DNA of 64,000 nucleotides from an uncultured Bacteroidales bacterium (lineage in GTDB: Bacteria > Bacteroidota > Bacteroidia > Bacteroidales > F082), in contig CAMZJA010000001.1 of the NCBI GenBank assembly GCA_947307415.1, forward strand, positions 186,001-250,000. The letters run 5' to 3'. How positions within the stretch are numbered: position 1 is the stretch's first letter; each line of letters starts with the position of its first letter. The position numbers and the translations under genes are program-made. Positions 22,976 to 30,635 of this stretch are shown here, piece after piece. The notes beneath the pieces are model-generated. The model saw only the letters and a program-made list of their open reading frames with translations, made no database searches and was not told the origin of the DNA.

Positions 22976-24607
22976 TTATTTCTTAACAAATTTCACGACA
23001 GCGCCGTTCATTCTCACGAAGTAAACACCGCTCTCGAGGTCTGCCACGCTGATAGTGTTCTCGCCTTCAACGACGTTGACACTCATCACCATGCGGCCAG
23101 CCATGTCCATGATCTGGATCTCGCAAGCGTTGTCGGCGACGACGCTGATGCTGCTTGATGCCGGGTTTGGATAGAGGTTGAATGATGTTGTTGTGTTCTC
23201 ATCAACTGAAGTCCATGTTGTAAAGACCTTGAATTCAGCAACTTCCCATGTTGAAGATGCGCTGTCGGTGCTGGTGAACTTGAATGCGATGTAAAGATTC
23301 GACATTCCTGCTACGTTGAGAGTGTTGCTTGTCTCCACCCACACATAGTTATCAACATCTGTATCCCATTCAAAATATTCTGTGACATCTTCCCATGTGT
23401 ATTCGTTAGGATCGCTCATACCGTCATAATCTTCTGAAATCAATATCTGGAGAGGATTACCTGCGAATTTAAATGAGTTCATAAATGACACTGTTACCTC
23501 ATCGAGAGTGTTGGTTGCAAAAATGTTGGTTGTGATAAGCCAATCTTCATTAGCATGGTTGCTACCACTTGCATAGCCACTCATCTTTGCGTAAGGAATG
23601 CCATCGTATGAACCTGTCATCCAATTCTGGTCACCCAAAACATCGTATGCTGTGAATGGTGCGAGACTGTTAGCGAAATCTGATGAGAAGAGGCATAAAA
23701 GCATCTCTGTAGTCTCAGCTCCTGCTGGATAGTCGCCATCGGTCTTATAATCGATGTTAGCACCGCTATTGGTGTAAGGGAAGATTGCAATATTATATGA
23801 ACCTGGTGTAAGATTTTCGAAAGTAGCTGTCTGAACGCCATAGCTCACATTCTTTGCATAAGCGCTGTTTGCGACTGGCACGCCGTCAGTAGGAACAGTG
23901 ATGTCGCCTGTCGAAATCAGAACCAAATATTTTGAAGGAAGCTGCTCGCCAACAGCATCTGTCCATTCAACTGTGATATTAAGCATATCATGTGAGGTTA
24001 ATAATGCTGTAGGATAGTTGCTCGGCTCTGGATAGATGACCGGAGCGCCGCCCTCTTTGTAGAAAGCTACATTAACGCCAGCTGTTGAGCTTGGCAGATA
24101 GCAGTTGAACAGAGGTGATCCGTTCTGGCTGTTTTCGTTGAAACGAAGCACGTTACGTGTGTTTTCGCCTTGTGCTGTGACGACTGCGTTGCCGTCGGCG
24201 TCAAAAACGATGCTCCACTCGCCGTTAGCGTTGTTGGTTGTCTGAGTCTTCAGCTGGTTAGCCGAGCTGCTTGCCGCATAGAGATAACCGTTTTTCAACT
24301 CATCGAAGAATGTCCATGCGCCTGAGTTGCCACCCAATGTAAGCTGGAAAGCTTCTGTCTGGCTGTTCGGGTCTGATGCAGGGATCAAAGTGATGCTGCC
24401 AGCATTTTCTTCGACCTGGATAGCATGACGGTTGCTGGCTTTCTGATAGCTCAACACACAATAGCCGAGAGCCTCGTCATAACCAACCATGATGTAATTT
24501 GCACCAGCTTCAAGTTCTGATTCTGATGTAACTTTTGTGTAAGTGGTCTGTGCCATAGCACCGAAACCCATTAACACTGCTGCTAAGAGTAGTAAAACTT
24601 TTTTCAT
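22976..24607 (-). CDS. Secreted T9SS protein with choice-of-anchor J domain
   Basis: 543 residues. Signal peptide (LLLLAAVLMGFGAMAQ), a beta-rich first half, then a jellyroll region near residues 305-470 of the choice-of-anchor J type (FSSDFANSLAPFTAYDVLGD, GSNHANEDWLITTNIF). The last 75 residues are a T9SS sorting domain: FNLYPNPASSSISVVADN, IQIMDMAGRMV, LESGVYFVRMNGAVVKFVKK. It is expected to cross the outer membrane by T9SS and be released or anchored on the surface. No enzyme motif is visible. Confidence 0.88.
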   Translation of the reverse strand: MKKVLLLLAAVLMGFGAMAQTTYTKVTSESELEAGANYIMVGYDEALGYCVLSYQKASNRHAIQVEENAGSITLIPASDPNSQTEAFQLTLGGNSGAWTFFDELKNGYLYAASSSANQLKTQTTNNANGEWSIVFDADGNAVVTAQGENTRNVLRFNENSQNGSPLFNCYLPSSTAGVNVAFYKEGGAPVIYPEPSNYPTALLTSHDMLNITVEWTDAVGEQLPSKYLVLISTGDITVPTDGVPVANSAYAKNVSYGVQTATFENLTPGSYNIAIFPYTNSGANIDYKTDGDYPAGAETTEMLLCLFSSDFANSLAPFTAYDVLGDQNWMTGSYDGIPYAKMSGYASGSNHANEDWLITTNIFATNTLDEVTVSFMNSFKFAGNPLQILISEDYDGMSDPNEYTWEDVTEYFEWDTDVDNYVWVETSNTLNVAGMSNLYIAFKFTSTDSASSTWEVAEFKVFTTWTSVDENTTTSFNLYPNPASSSISVVADNACEIQIMDMAGRMVMSVNVVEGENTISVADLESGVYFVRMNGAVVKFVKK

Positions 24608-24654
24608 GTTTGTAATTTTTAAGTTATTTAATATTATTTCCTATTTATCTGTCA

Positions 24655-24891
24655 TTATATCTTTTCAACAGCTTTTATTTCCGGGATCACGCTCTTCATC
24701 GTCTTCTCGATGCCGTTTTTCAGTGTCTGACTGCTGTGCGGACAGTTGGCGCAATGACCTGTGAGGCTCACCCACACCGTCATGTCGTCGTCCAGGCGCA
24801 CAAACTCCACGCCGCCGCCATCGGCCTTCAGATAAGGCTCGATCTGCGTCAGCACATTCTTGACTTTCTTAATTATCGCTTCTTTTTCCAT
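24655..24891 (-). CDS. Nfu-type iron-sulfur carrier (NifU C-terminal domain)
   Basis: 78 residues forming a single NifU C-terminal domain: IEPYLKADGGGVEFVRLDDD and VSLTGHCANCPHSSQTLKNG with Cys47 and Cys50 as the cluster-binding CxxC. It passes 4Fe-4S clusters to target proteins. Located 2 bases downstream of the Mrp carrier gene on the same strand; the pair forms a small Fe-S assembly operon. Confidence 0.93.
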   Translation of the reverse strand: MEKEAIIKKVKNVLTQIEPYLKADGGGVEFVRLDDDMTVWVSLTGHCANCPHSSQTLKNGIEKTMKSVIPEIKAVEKI

Positions 24892-24893
24892 GA

Positions 24894-25916
24894 TTAAATC
24901 AATTCAATAACTTTACGTGCCACTTTTTCGAATGCCGCCGTCACCGGACCGAAGTTGCCGAAGGTGTAAGGCGTACCCTTGTCGCCGGCGCTGGCTATGT
25001 TCTCATCCATAGGGATGGCGCCGAGGAACGGTATGCCGAGCTCTTCGGCGAATTCTTTGCCGTGACCTTGTCCAAAGATGTAATATTTCTTGTCGGGCAT
25101 GTCGCTCGGAGTGAAATAAGCCATATTCTCGACCAAACCGAGTACAGGGATGCTCACGCCCTTGTGTTTGAACATGTTAGCGGCGCGACGCACGTCGGCG
25201 AATGCCACTTTCTGTGGTGTCGTCACTATGACTGAGCCTGAAACTTTGAAGTTCTGCGCCAAGCAGAGCTGAATGTCGCCTGTTCCCGGAGGCATATCAA
25301 CCACCAAAAAGTCGATCTCGCCCCAGTCGGTCTCGGTCATGAGCTGCGTCAACGCGCTGGTAGCCATAGGTCCGCGCCAGATGAGTGGCTGGCTCGGGTC
25401 TACCATCATACCTATACTCATGAGCTTGATGCCGAACTTCTGAACCGGCACCATATATGTCTTGCCGTCTTTGTCGTAGCACTCCGGCTGCACGCCTTCA
25501 GTGCCGAACATGATTGGCACCGACGGACCGTAGATGTCAGCGTCGAGCATGCCCACACGGAAGCCCTGTGTCGCCAACGCCACCGCGAGGTTCACCGCAA
25601 CCGTCGACTTACCCACACCGCCTTTTCCAGACGCCACCGCGATGATGTGCTTCACCTTCGAAAGCATTGTCACCGGAGCCGTCGGGATGATATCGACGTC
25701 AATATCTCCAAAATTATCGTTCAAGATCTTCTTGGCGTTCTCAACGACAAACTTGTTTTTCTCGTCGTCAACATCGTCGAGAACGAGTTTGAAACGCACT
25801 AAATTTTCTCCCACCTCGATGTCCTTAACCATCTCAGCATCAACAATGTTACTTCCCTTCGGAAAATAAACAACATCCTTTAAAATCTCTAAAACTTTCT
25901 GTTTCGATGGAATCAT
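24894..25916 (-). CDS. Mrp/ApbC-type Fe-S carrier ATPase
   Basis: 340 residues. An N-terminal DUF59/MIP18-like domain (about 1-80) is followed by the P-loop ATPase: VASGKGGVGKSTVAVNLAVA (residues about 95-114), LDADIYGPSVP, VDMPPGTGDIQL. The family transfers Fe-S clusters. The CxxC pair that E. coli Mrp carries after ENM is absent here (ENMAYFTPSDMPDKKYYIFG); similar Bacteroidetes proteins may lack it too, as I recall. Cluster binding may then rely on the adjacent Nfu protein. Promoter box at 25959. Confidence 0.93.
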   Translation of the reverse strand: MIPSKQKVLEILKDVVYFPKGSNIVDAEMVKDIEVGENLVRFKLVLDDVDDEKNKFVVENAKKILNDNFGDIDVDIIPTAPVTMLSKVKHIIAVASGKGGVGKSTVAVNLAVALATQGFRVGMLDADIYGPSVPIMFGTEGVQPECYDKDGKTYMVPVQKFGIKLMSIGMMVDPSQPLIWRGPMATSALTQLMTETDWGEIDFLVVDMPPGTGDIQLCLAQNFKVSGSVIVTTPQKVAFADVRRAANMFKHKGVSIPVLGLVENMAYFTPSDMPDKKYYIFGQGHGKEFAEELGIPFLGAIPMDENIASAGDKGTPYTFGNFGPVTAAFEKVARKVIELI

Positions 25917-25958
25917 GATAAAATCCCCTATTTAATTTTTAAAACTACAAATAAGACT

Positions 25959-25967
25959 ACAAAGATA
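25959..25967 (-). promoter_or_regulatory. -7 promoter box for the mrp-nfu operon
   Basis: Reverse strand TATCTTTGT, 42 bases upstream of the ATG at 25916. Confidence 0.5.
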
Positions 25968-25975
25968 CAAATTTT

Positions 25976-26758
25976 TTAAATGCGCAACAAAAACTTTTCT
26001 GTCTCCCTCATAAATCCGGTCGGGTCGTCGACATGAATCCAATGCCCTGATTCAGGCAATGTAACCAGCTGATAATCACTGAATTGCTTTTTGATTTGTT
26101 CAACATCTTTGTCAACGATGTAATCCGACTTTCCACCACGTATAAACAGCGTCGGACCCTCATAAACGCCTTTGTTTTCAAGGCCTTTACTGATTTCAGT
26201 GATGTTTTTGTAGATAGATTTGAGATATGGCTTCCAACGGAATCCATGTTCGTGGCTGAACGACAGGTTTTTCATCAAAAAGAGAAGGATTCGTTTCTCA
26301 AAATGATATTTTTCGAGCTGTTCTTCCACATCGGCGCGGCGTTTCACATGTTTCAGGTCGACATTGCCCATCGCCATAATAAACTCCAGATGCTGCAACG
26401 GATGGTCGAACTTCCTCGGACTTATGTCCAGAACCTCCAGACGCTCAACAAGTTGCGGATTTTCGAAGGCAAGCATCATGGCGATTTTACCGCCCATGCT
26501 GTGTCCGATGACGTAACATCTCTTGATATGCTCGTGCTCAAGCACTTTCTTCACGTCGCGTGCCATCACCTTGTAGTTGAACGTCTCATAATGCGGCGAC
26601 TGCCCATGGTTTCGCATGTCGGGCACAATGACGTAGAACCCCAGCTCCGCAAAGCGTTTGCCGAAGTTGTCCCAGTTGTCGGAAAGCCCGAGCACGCCGT
26701 GCAGAACCACTATCGGCTTGTGCTTCGGGTTGCCATATTTTCTATAAAACAGCAGCAT
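25976..26758 (-). CDS. Alpha/beta hydrolase, YbfF-like esterase
   Basis: 260 residues. The oxyanion strand is VVLHGVLGLSDNWDNFGKRF, then DMRNHGQSPH, the nucleophile elbow GHSMGG (Ser87) and the catalytic His in LPESGHWIHVDDP. It resembles the YbfF family of esterases; natural substrate unknown. There is no signal peptide, so it is cytosolic. Its ATG overlaps the stop of the SIMPL gene (TAATG), the third gene of the dtd operon. Confidence 0.88.
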   Translation of the reverse strand: MLLFYRKYGNPKHKPIVVLHGVLGLSDNWDNFGKRFAELGFYVIVPDMRNHGQSPHYETFNYKVMARDVKKVLEHEHIKRCYVIGHSMGGKIAMMLAFENPQLVERLEVLDISPRKFDHPLQHLEFIMAMGNVDLKHVKRRADVEEQLEKYHFEKRILLFLMKNLSFSHEHGFRWKPYLKSIYKNITEISKGLENKGVYEGPTLFIRGGKSDYIVDKDVEQIKKQFSDYQLVTLPESGHWIHVDDPTGFMRETEKFLLRI

Positions 26759-27456
26759 TAGTCTTCAAGGAAATAAGTCACGTTTGTCACCACTCTGATA
26801 TGTTTGATGTAAGGCGTGTTTTCGTCGATGTTTTCGATGCTAAACAAACCCTGTGTGGCGGTTTTTATCTTGCCGAGTTTGCTCTCCGAGTCTTTCGCGA
26901 ACTTCTCCGCGGCGGCACGTGCGTTTTTTGTGGCATCTTCAATCATCTGCGGCTTGATGCTGTTGAGTTCGGTGTATTCGTAAATGGTGCTTGTGCCGTA
27001 ATCTTGCGCCGAGATGGCGACTCCCTGCTTCAGCAGCTCACCCTGACGGCTCATCAAGTCTCTCACTAGACTCACGTTTTTCGATGTGACGATGATTTTC
27101 GAAGTGACGTTGTAGCGCTGTTTCCAGTCGTTATCGTACATGTTAGCCGCACGATCCACAACCTGAGGTGCGTCGACGGCGATCTCTTCATCGGTTAAAC
27201 CATTGTCTTTCAAAAACTTAACAACAGCGTTGTTGTTTTTATTGACATCGTTGTAAAGTGTGTTCAAGTCATTGCTGACGACCTTCACCACTATAGGCCA
27301 AACCACCTTGTTCGCCTCGACATTCATCTCGGCTAGACCTTTCACGTTGACGGTTCTGGCACTTTGGTTCACTCTGCCTAATCCTGTTTTTAAACATAAT
27401 CCCATGAAAATCAATCCGATCATCAATAGGGCAGCTTCAATTTTGTAGTTTTTCAT
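26758..27456 (-). CDS. SIMPL-domain (DUF541) membrane-anchored protein
   Basis: 232 residues. One N-terminal membrane helix (AALLMIGLIFMGLCL) and then a SIMPL domain: VNVKGLAEMNVEANKVVWPI, LKDNGLTDEEI, NVTSKIIVTSKNV, TKNARAAAEKFAKDSESKLG, VTNVTYFLED. SIMPL proteins are periplasmic, of poorly known function (stress or signalling). Both its start and its stop overlap the neighbouring genes by the TAATG pattern. Confidence 0.88.
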   Translation of the reverse strand: MKNYKIEAALLMIGLIFMGLCLKTGLGRVNQSARTVNVKGLAEMNVEANKVVWPIVVKVVSNDLNTLYNDVNKNNNAVVKFLKDNGLTDEEIAVDAPQVVDRAANMYDNDWKQRYNVTSKIIVTSKNVSLVRDLMSRQGELLKQGVAISAQDYGTSTIYEYTELNSIKPQMIEDATKNARAAAEKFAKDSESKLGKIKTATQGLFSIENIDENTPYIKHIRVVTNVTYFLED

Positions 27457-27908
27457 TATTGTATGTTTTTAGTATCAATTATTATCGTCACCGGACCGTC
27501 GTTGATGAGCTCAACCTGCATGTCGGCGCCGAACTCGCCGCATTCGACTTTGCGCCCCGATACCTCCGCTAACTTCTTGAGAAACAGCTCATAAAGCGGT
27601 ATCGCATGCTCAGGTCGCGCCGCGCGGATGAAGCTAGGGCGGTTGCCTTTTTTCGTCATCGCGTGAAGCGTAAACTGGCTCACCACCAGGAAATCGCCCT
27701 CCACCTGATTAACGTCGAGATTCATCGCATTATTGTCGTCGGCAAAAATCCTCAACTTCGTCAGCTTCTGGCAGAGATATTCCACATCTTCTTGATTATC
27801 AGCGTCTTCAATGCCAAGAAGCACCATCATTCCCTTCCCTATCTGCGATTTCAAAACGCCGTCGATGGTGACCGATGCGCGTGAAACACGTTGTGCTACG
27901 ATTCTCAT
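27456..27908 (-). CDS. dtd: D-aminoacyl-tRNA deacylase
   Basis: 150 residues from the ATG at 27908 (MRIVAQRVSRASVTIDG, the family's universal N-terminus). It removes D-amino acids (and glycine) mischarged on tRNA. Key blocks are SQFTLHAMTKKGNRPSF, usually SQFTLYADTRKG, and GEFGADMQVELINDGPVTII with the Gly-cisPro-like proofreading motif NDGPVT. The frame is open further upstream to 27980 only because a palindromic repeat lies there; that extension is not family sequence. First gene of dtd-SIMPL-hydrolase. Confidence 0.95.
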   Translation of the reverse strand: MRIVAQRVSRASVTIDGVLKSQIGKGMMVLLGIEDADNQEDVEYLCQKLTKLRIFADDNNAMNLDVNQVEGDFLVVSQFTLHAMTKKGNRPSFIRAARPEHAIPLYELFLKKLAEVSGRKVECGEFGADMQVELINDGPVTIIIDTKNIQ

Positions 27909-27929
27909 ATTTTTCTTTTTATTACCCTC

Positions 27930-28056
27930 GTCATTTCGACTGAAGCGAAGCGGAATGGAGACCTGAGCTTGCGAAAGCATTCACCTCTGGTGAATAAATC
28001 TCATTCTTTCAAATGCAGGAGATTTCTCGACTACACTGCGTTATGCTTGAAATGAC
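27930..28056. repeat. Long copy of the GTCATTYCGA palindromic repeat
   Basis: Starts GTCATTTCGACTGAAGCGAA and ends with CTTGAAATGAC; inner hairpins CATTCACCTCTGGTGAATA and repeat-like GGAGATTTCTCGACTAC. It fills most of the space between dtd and rbfA. Confidence 0.75.
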
Positions 28057-28115
28057 AACCTGCAAAATTATGAAAATAATATCAATAAACGGCTGTTTCG
28101 CATTAAAAAAATATG

Positions 28116-28124
28116 TAATTTTGC
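28116..28124 (+). promoter_or_regulatory. -7 promoter box for rbfA
   Basis: TAATTTTGC ends 7 bases before the ATG at 28132, predicting a nearly leaderless mRNA. Confidence 0.65.
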
Positions 28125-28131
28125 AATCAGT

Positions 28132-28473
28132 ATGGAAACGAAAAGACAACAAAAAATAGCGAAGCTGATCCAGAAGGAACTCAGCGAAATATTTCAGCGT
28201 GAAATCAAGACGCAGGGCGGTATTATGATCACTGTGACAAAGGTCAACGTGACCAGCGACATGTCGTATGCCCGCGTATATCTCAGCGTGTTCGGTCCCG
28301 ACCGCGAGGCGAAAACCGCCGTCGTGAAGGAGGTGAACGCCATGTCGAAGAACATCCGCGGCAAGCTCGGCGACCGCATCCACCTACAAGTAAGAGTGAT
28401 CCCTGAGCTGCAGTTCTTTGAGGACGATTCCCTCGATTATATTGAAAACATCGACAATCTGCTTAAATCTTGA
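28132..28473 (+). CDS. rbfA: Ribosome-binding factor A
   Basis: 113 residues, normal length. RbfA binds the 30S subunit for 16S 5'-end maturation and cold growth. Family blocks: KRQQKIAKLIQKELSEIFQR, ITVTKVNVTSDMSYARVYLS, LRGK-like NIRGKLGDRIHLQVRVIPEL and FFEDDSLDYIENID. The start is close behind the promoter box. The stop TGA overlaps the TTG start of the next gene. Confidence 0.95.
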   Translation: METKRQQKIAKLIQKELSEIFQREIKTQGGIMITVTKVNVTSDMSYARVYLSVFGPDREAKTAVVKEVNAMSKNIRGKLGDRIHLQVRVIPELQFFEDDSLDYIENIDNLLKS

Positions 28474-29684
28474 AACTGCCGTTATTCATAGCGCAACGTT
28501 ATCTTCTCGCGAAGAAAAGCCACAACCTCATCAACATTGTGACGTGGATTTCAATCGTCAGCGTCGGGGTGGCCGCCTTCGCCATGATCTTTGTGCTGTC
28601 GGTGTTCAACGGCTTCAACGTGGTCATCAGCGACTCCATCCATAAGATGTCGCCCGACCTGCAAATCACCGCAGTCAATGGTAAGACAGTGAATGTCAAC
28701 GACTTCCCTTTTGAAAAAATCAAAGAGATAAAAGACGTGGAGCTCGTTTTGCCTACCATCACCGAAGACGCGCTGTTCCGCAACCACGACAAGCAGCAAA
28801 TCGGGCAGATCAAGGGTGTGCCTCAGGAGTTTTACAGTGTCGAGCGAATCGACAAATCGATAATAAACGAAGGCGCTTTCAGCACCGACGCCGACATTGA
28901 TTTCGCGATACCCGGCACAGGCATGGCATATTATCTCGGCATCAACCCCAACAGTCCGTTTTCTATGATTCAAGTGTATCTGCCACGTCGCGGAAACGCC
29001 TCGTCATTCAGCCTCGAAAACAGCTTCAACACCGGACAACTTTTGGTGAACAAGACCTTCGCCACACAACAGGAAATCGACGAGACAACGGTACTCGCTC
29101 CTTACGAATGGCTACAGCAACTAATTGGTTATGAAGGACTTGCATCAGACGTTGAGGTTTTTGTCAAACAATCATCAAATCTGAATAAGATAAAAAAGGA
29201 GATAAAAAACATCGTCGGTTCCGATTTCAACGTTTTCGACCAATACGAACAGCAATCGACGCTCTATAAGATGATGAAATCGGAGAAACTCGCTGTGTAT
29301 CTGATACTTGTGTTCATCTTGGTGATGGCGACATTCAACGTCATCGGCTCGCTTTCTATGCTCATCATCGAAAAGAAGAAAGACACCAACACCTTACGCT
29401 CAATGGGTGCCGACAACTCATTGATTCGCAGCATCTTCCTCAACGAGGGGACGATTATTTCCGTCGTCGGCGGCATTTTAGGCTTGATAATAGGTATTAT
29501 CGCTGTATTGCTTCAACAGTACGTCGGTTTCATCCGTCTCGGCGACGGCACCGGCAGCTACATCGTCGAGTATTATCCTGTTGCGCTGCAACTGCAAGAC
29601 GTTTTGCTCGTCCTCGCCACCATCACGATTATCGGAGGAATCGCGGCGTTCACTACGGTAAGGGTTTCAATGAAACAATATTAA
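28470..29684 (+). CDS. LolC/LolE-like ABC transporter permease
   Basis: 404 residues from a TTG start that overlaps the rbfA stop (TTGA). Architecture is the lipoprotein-release permease type: membrane helix 1 (NIVTWISIVSVGVAAFAMIF), a periplasmic domain of about 200 residues, and three C-terminal helices with the FtsX-like block (LILVFILVMATFNVIGSLSM, EKKKDTNTLRSMGADNSLIR). In the family it moves lipoproteins out of the inner membrane with a LolD ATPase, which is not in the window. Confidence 0.88.
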   Translation: MKLPLFIAQRYLLAKKSHNLINIVTWISIVSVGVAAFAMIFVLSVFNGFNVVISDSIHKMSPDLQITAVNGKTVNVNDFPFEKIKEIKDVELVLPTITEDALFRNHDKQQIGQIKGVPQEFYSVERIDKSIINEGAFSTDADIDFAIPGTGMAYYLGINPNSPFSMIQVYLPRRGNASSFSLENSFNTGQLLVNKTFATQQEIDETTVLAPYEWLQQLIGYEGLASDVEVFVKQSSNLNKIKKEIKNIVGSDFNVFDQYEQQSTLYKMMKSEKLAVYLILVFILVMATFNVIGSLSMLIIEKKKDTNTLRSMGADNSLIRSIFLNEGTIISVVGGILGLIIGIIAVLLQQYVGFIRLGDGTGSYIVEYYPVALQLQDVLLVLATITIIGGIAAFTTVRVSMKQY

Positions 29685-29686
29685 TC

Positions 29687-29757
29687 GTCATTAGTCGTCA
29701 TTATCGAGCTGGCATCTTCCTGCGGAAGCTGAGGCTCTCTAATTGACGACTAATGAC
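29687..29757. repeat. Palindromic repeat with GTCATTAGTCGTCA ends
   Basis: Perfect 14-base ends: GTCATTAGTCGTCA and TGACGACTAATGAC. An inverted copy lies at 58389-58458 with the shared middle GAGCTGGCATCT / AGATGCCAGCTC. Sits between the convergent permease and rsmA genes. Confidence 0.8.
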
Positions 29758-29768
29758 TTTGTATAAAA

Positions 29769-30635
29769 TTATTGTTTGTATAGGGCTTGTGTCAAATAGA
29801 CAAACTCCTGCACCGACAACTGTTCCGGTCTCTTATTAAATATCTCATTATCAATGATCTCCGCTGGAATCATCGAGCGCAGGGAGTTGCGTAAGGTTTT
29901 ACGCCGCTGGTTGAATGCCTGCTTCACAACGGTGACAAAAAGCTTCTCATCGCACTCCAACTCCTTGACATTGTTGCGTTTAAGGCGGATAACCGCAGAT
30001 TTCACCTTTGGTGGCGGGTTAAAAACGTTCTCGTGCACGGTGAAGAGATATTCGATATCGTACCAAGCCTGCAAAAGCACGCTCAAAATGCCGTAGGTCT
30101 TGCTGCCCGGGCCTGCCGCAAGGCGCTCAGCCACCTCTTTTTGAATCATGCCGACGCACTCCGAAACGTTGTTGCGGTATTTCAGGATTTGGAAAAAGAT
30201 TTGCGAACTGATGTTGTAAGGAAAATTGCCGATGACGGCGATATCATTACCCGTCATTCCGAGCGCAGTCGAGGAATCTCCTTCAATAGCGGGAGATTTC
30301 TCCGCTCCGCCTATCGGCTCTGGTCGAAATGACGTTAAGTCTTGTTTTAAAAAATCACCAAGAATAAGATGCCCATCCAGTTCAGGAAATTTCTTCTTCA
30401 GAAACTCCACCGACTCCTTGTCGATTTCCACAACTTGCAGCTTTTCTAATTGATTTTCAATAAGATACTGTGTCAGGACTCCCATGCCGGCTCCCACCTC
30501 AATCACCACGTCGTGGTCGGTCGAGAGCGAGTCGACAATTTTTCGGGCGATGTTCAAATCGACTAAGAAATGCTGTCCAAGGGCTTTTTTCGGCCTTACA
30601 AAATCGTTATTCGAGTAGTTTTCCATAATCATCAT
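29769..30635 (-). CDS. rsmA: 16S rRNA dimethyladenosine transferase with an in-frame repeat insertion
   Basis: 288 residues. RsmA/KsgA dimethylates two adenosines near the 3' end of 16S rRNA. Motifs: RPKKALGQHFLVDLNIARKI, VIEVGAGMGVLTQYL (SAM loop), VVEIDKESVEFL, and catalytic IGNFPYNISSQIFF (Asn137-Phe-Pro-Tyr), then VFNPPPKVKSAV. Between LKQDL and DIAVIGNFPY, where relatives have only a few residues, there are about 28 extra residues (101-128, including AEKSPAIEGDSSTALGMTG), encoded by a palindromic repeat. The frame is kept. The start at 30635 overlaps the upstream stop (ATGA). Confidence 0.95.
   Translation of the reverse strand: MMIMENYSNNDFVRPKKALGQHFLVDLNIARKIVDSLSTDHDVVIEVGAGMGVLTQYLIENQLEKLQVVEIDKESVEFLKKKFPELDGHLILGDFLKQDLTSFRPEPIGGAEKSPAIEGDSSTALGMTGNDIAVIGNFPYNISSQIFFQILKYRNNVSECVGMIQKEVAERLAAGPGSKTYGILSVLLQAWYDIEYLFTVHENVFNPPPKVKSAVIRLKRNNVKELECDEKLFVTVVKQAFNQRRKTLRNSLRSMIPAEIIDNEIFNKRPEQLSVQEFVYLTQALYKQ
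30253..30333. repeat. GTCATTYCGA palindromic repeat inserted inside rsmA
   Basis: GTCATTCCGAGCGCAGTCGA at one end and CTCTGGTCGAAATGAC at the other; inner GAGGAATCTC and GGGAGATTTC. Length and phase keep the rsmA frame open. Confidence 0.9.

Noticed and set aside
27909-27980. A longer start for dtd adding 24 residues
   Set aside because: The extension is translated from a palindromic repeat, while MRIVAQRV is the family's invariant start.
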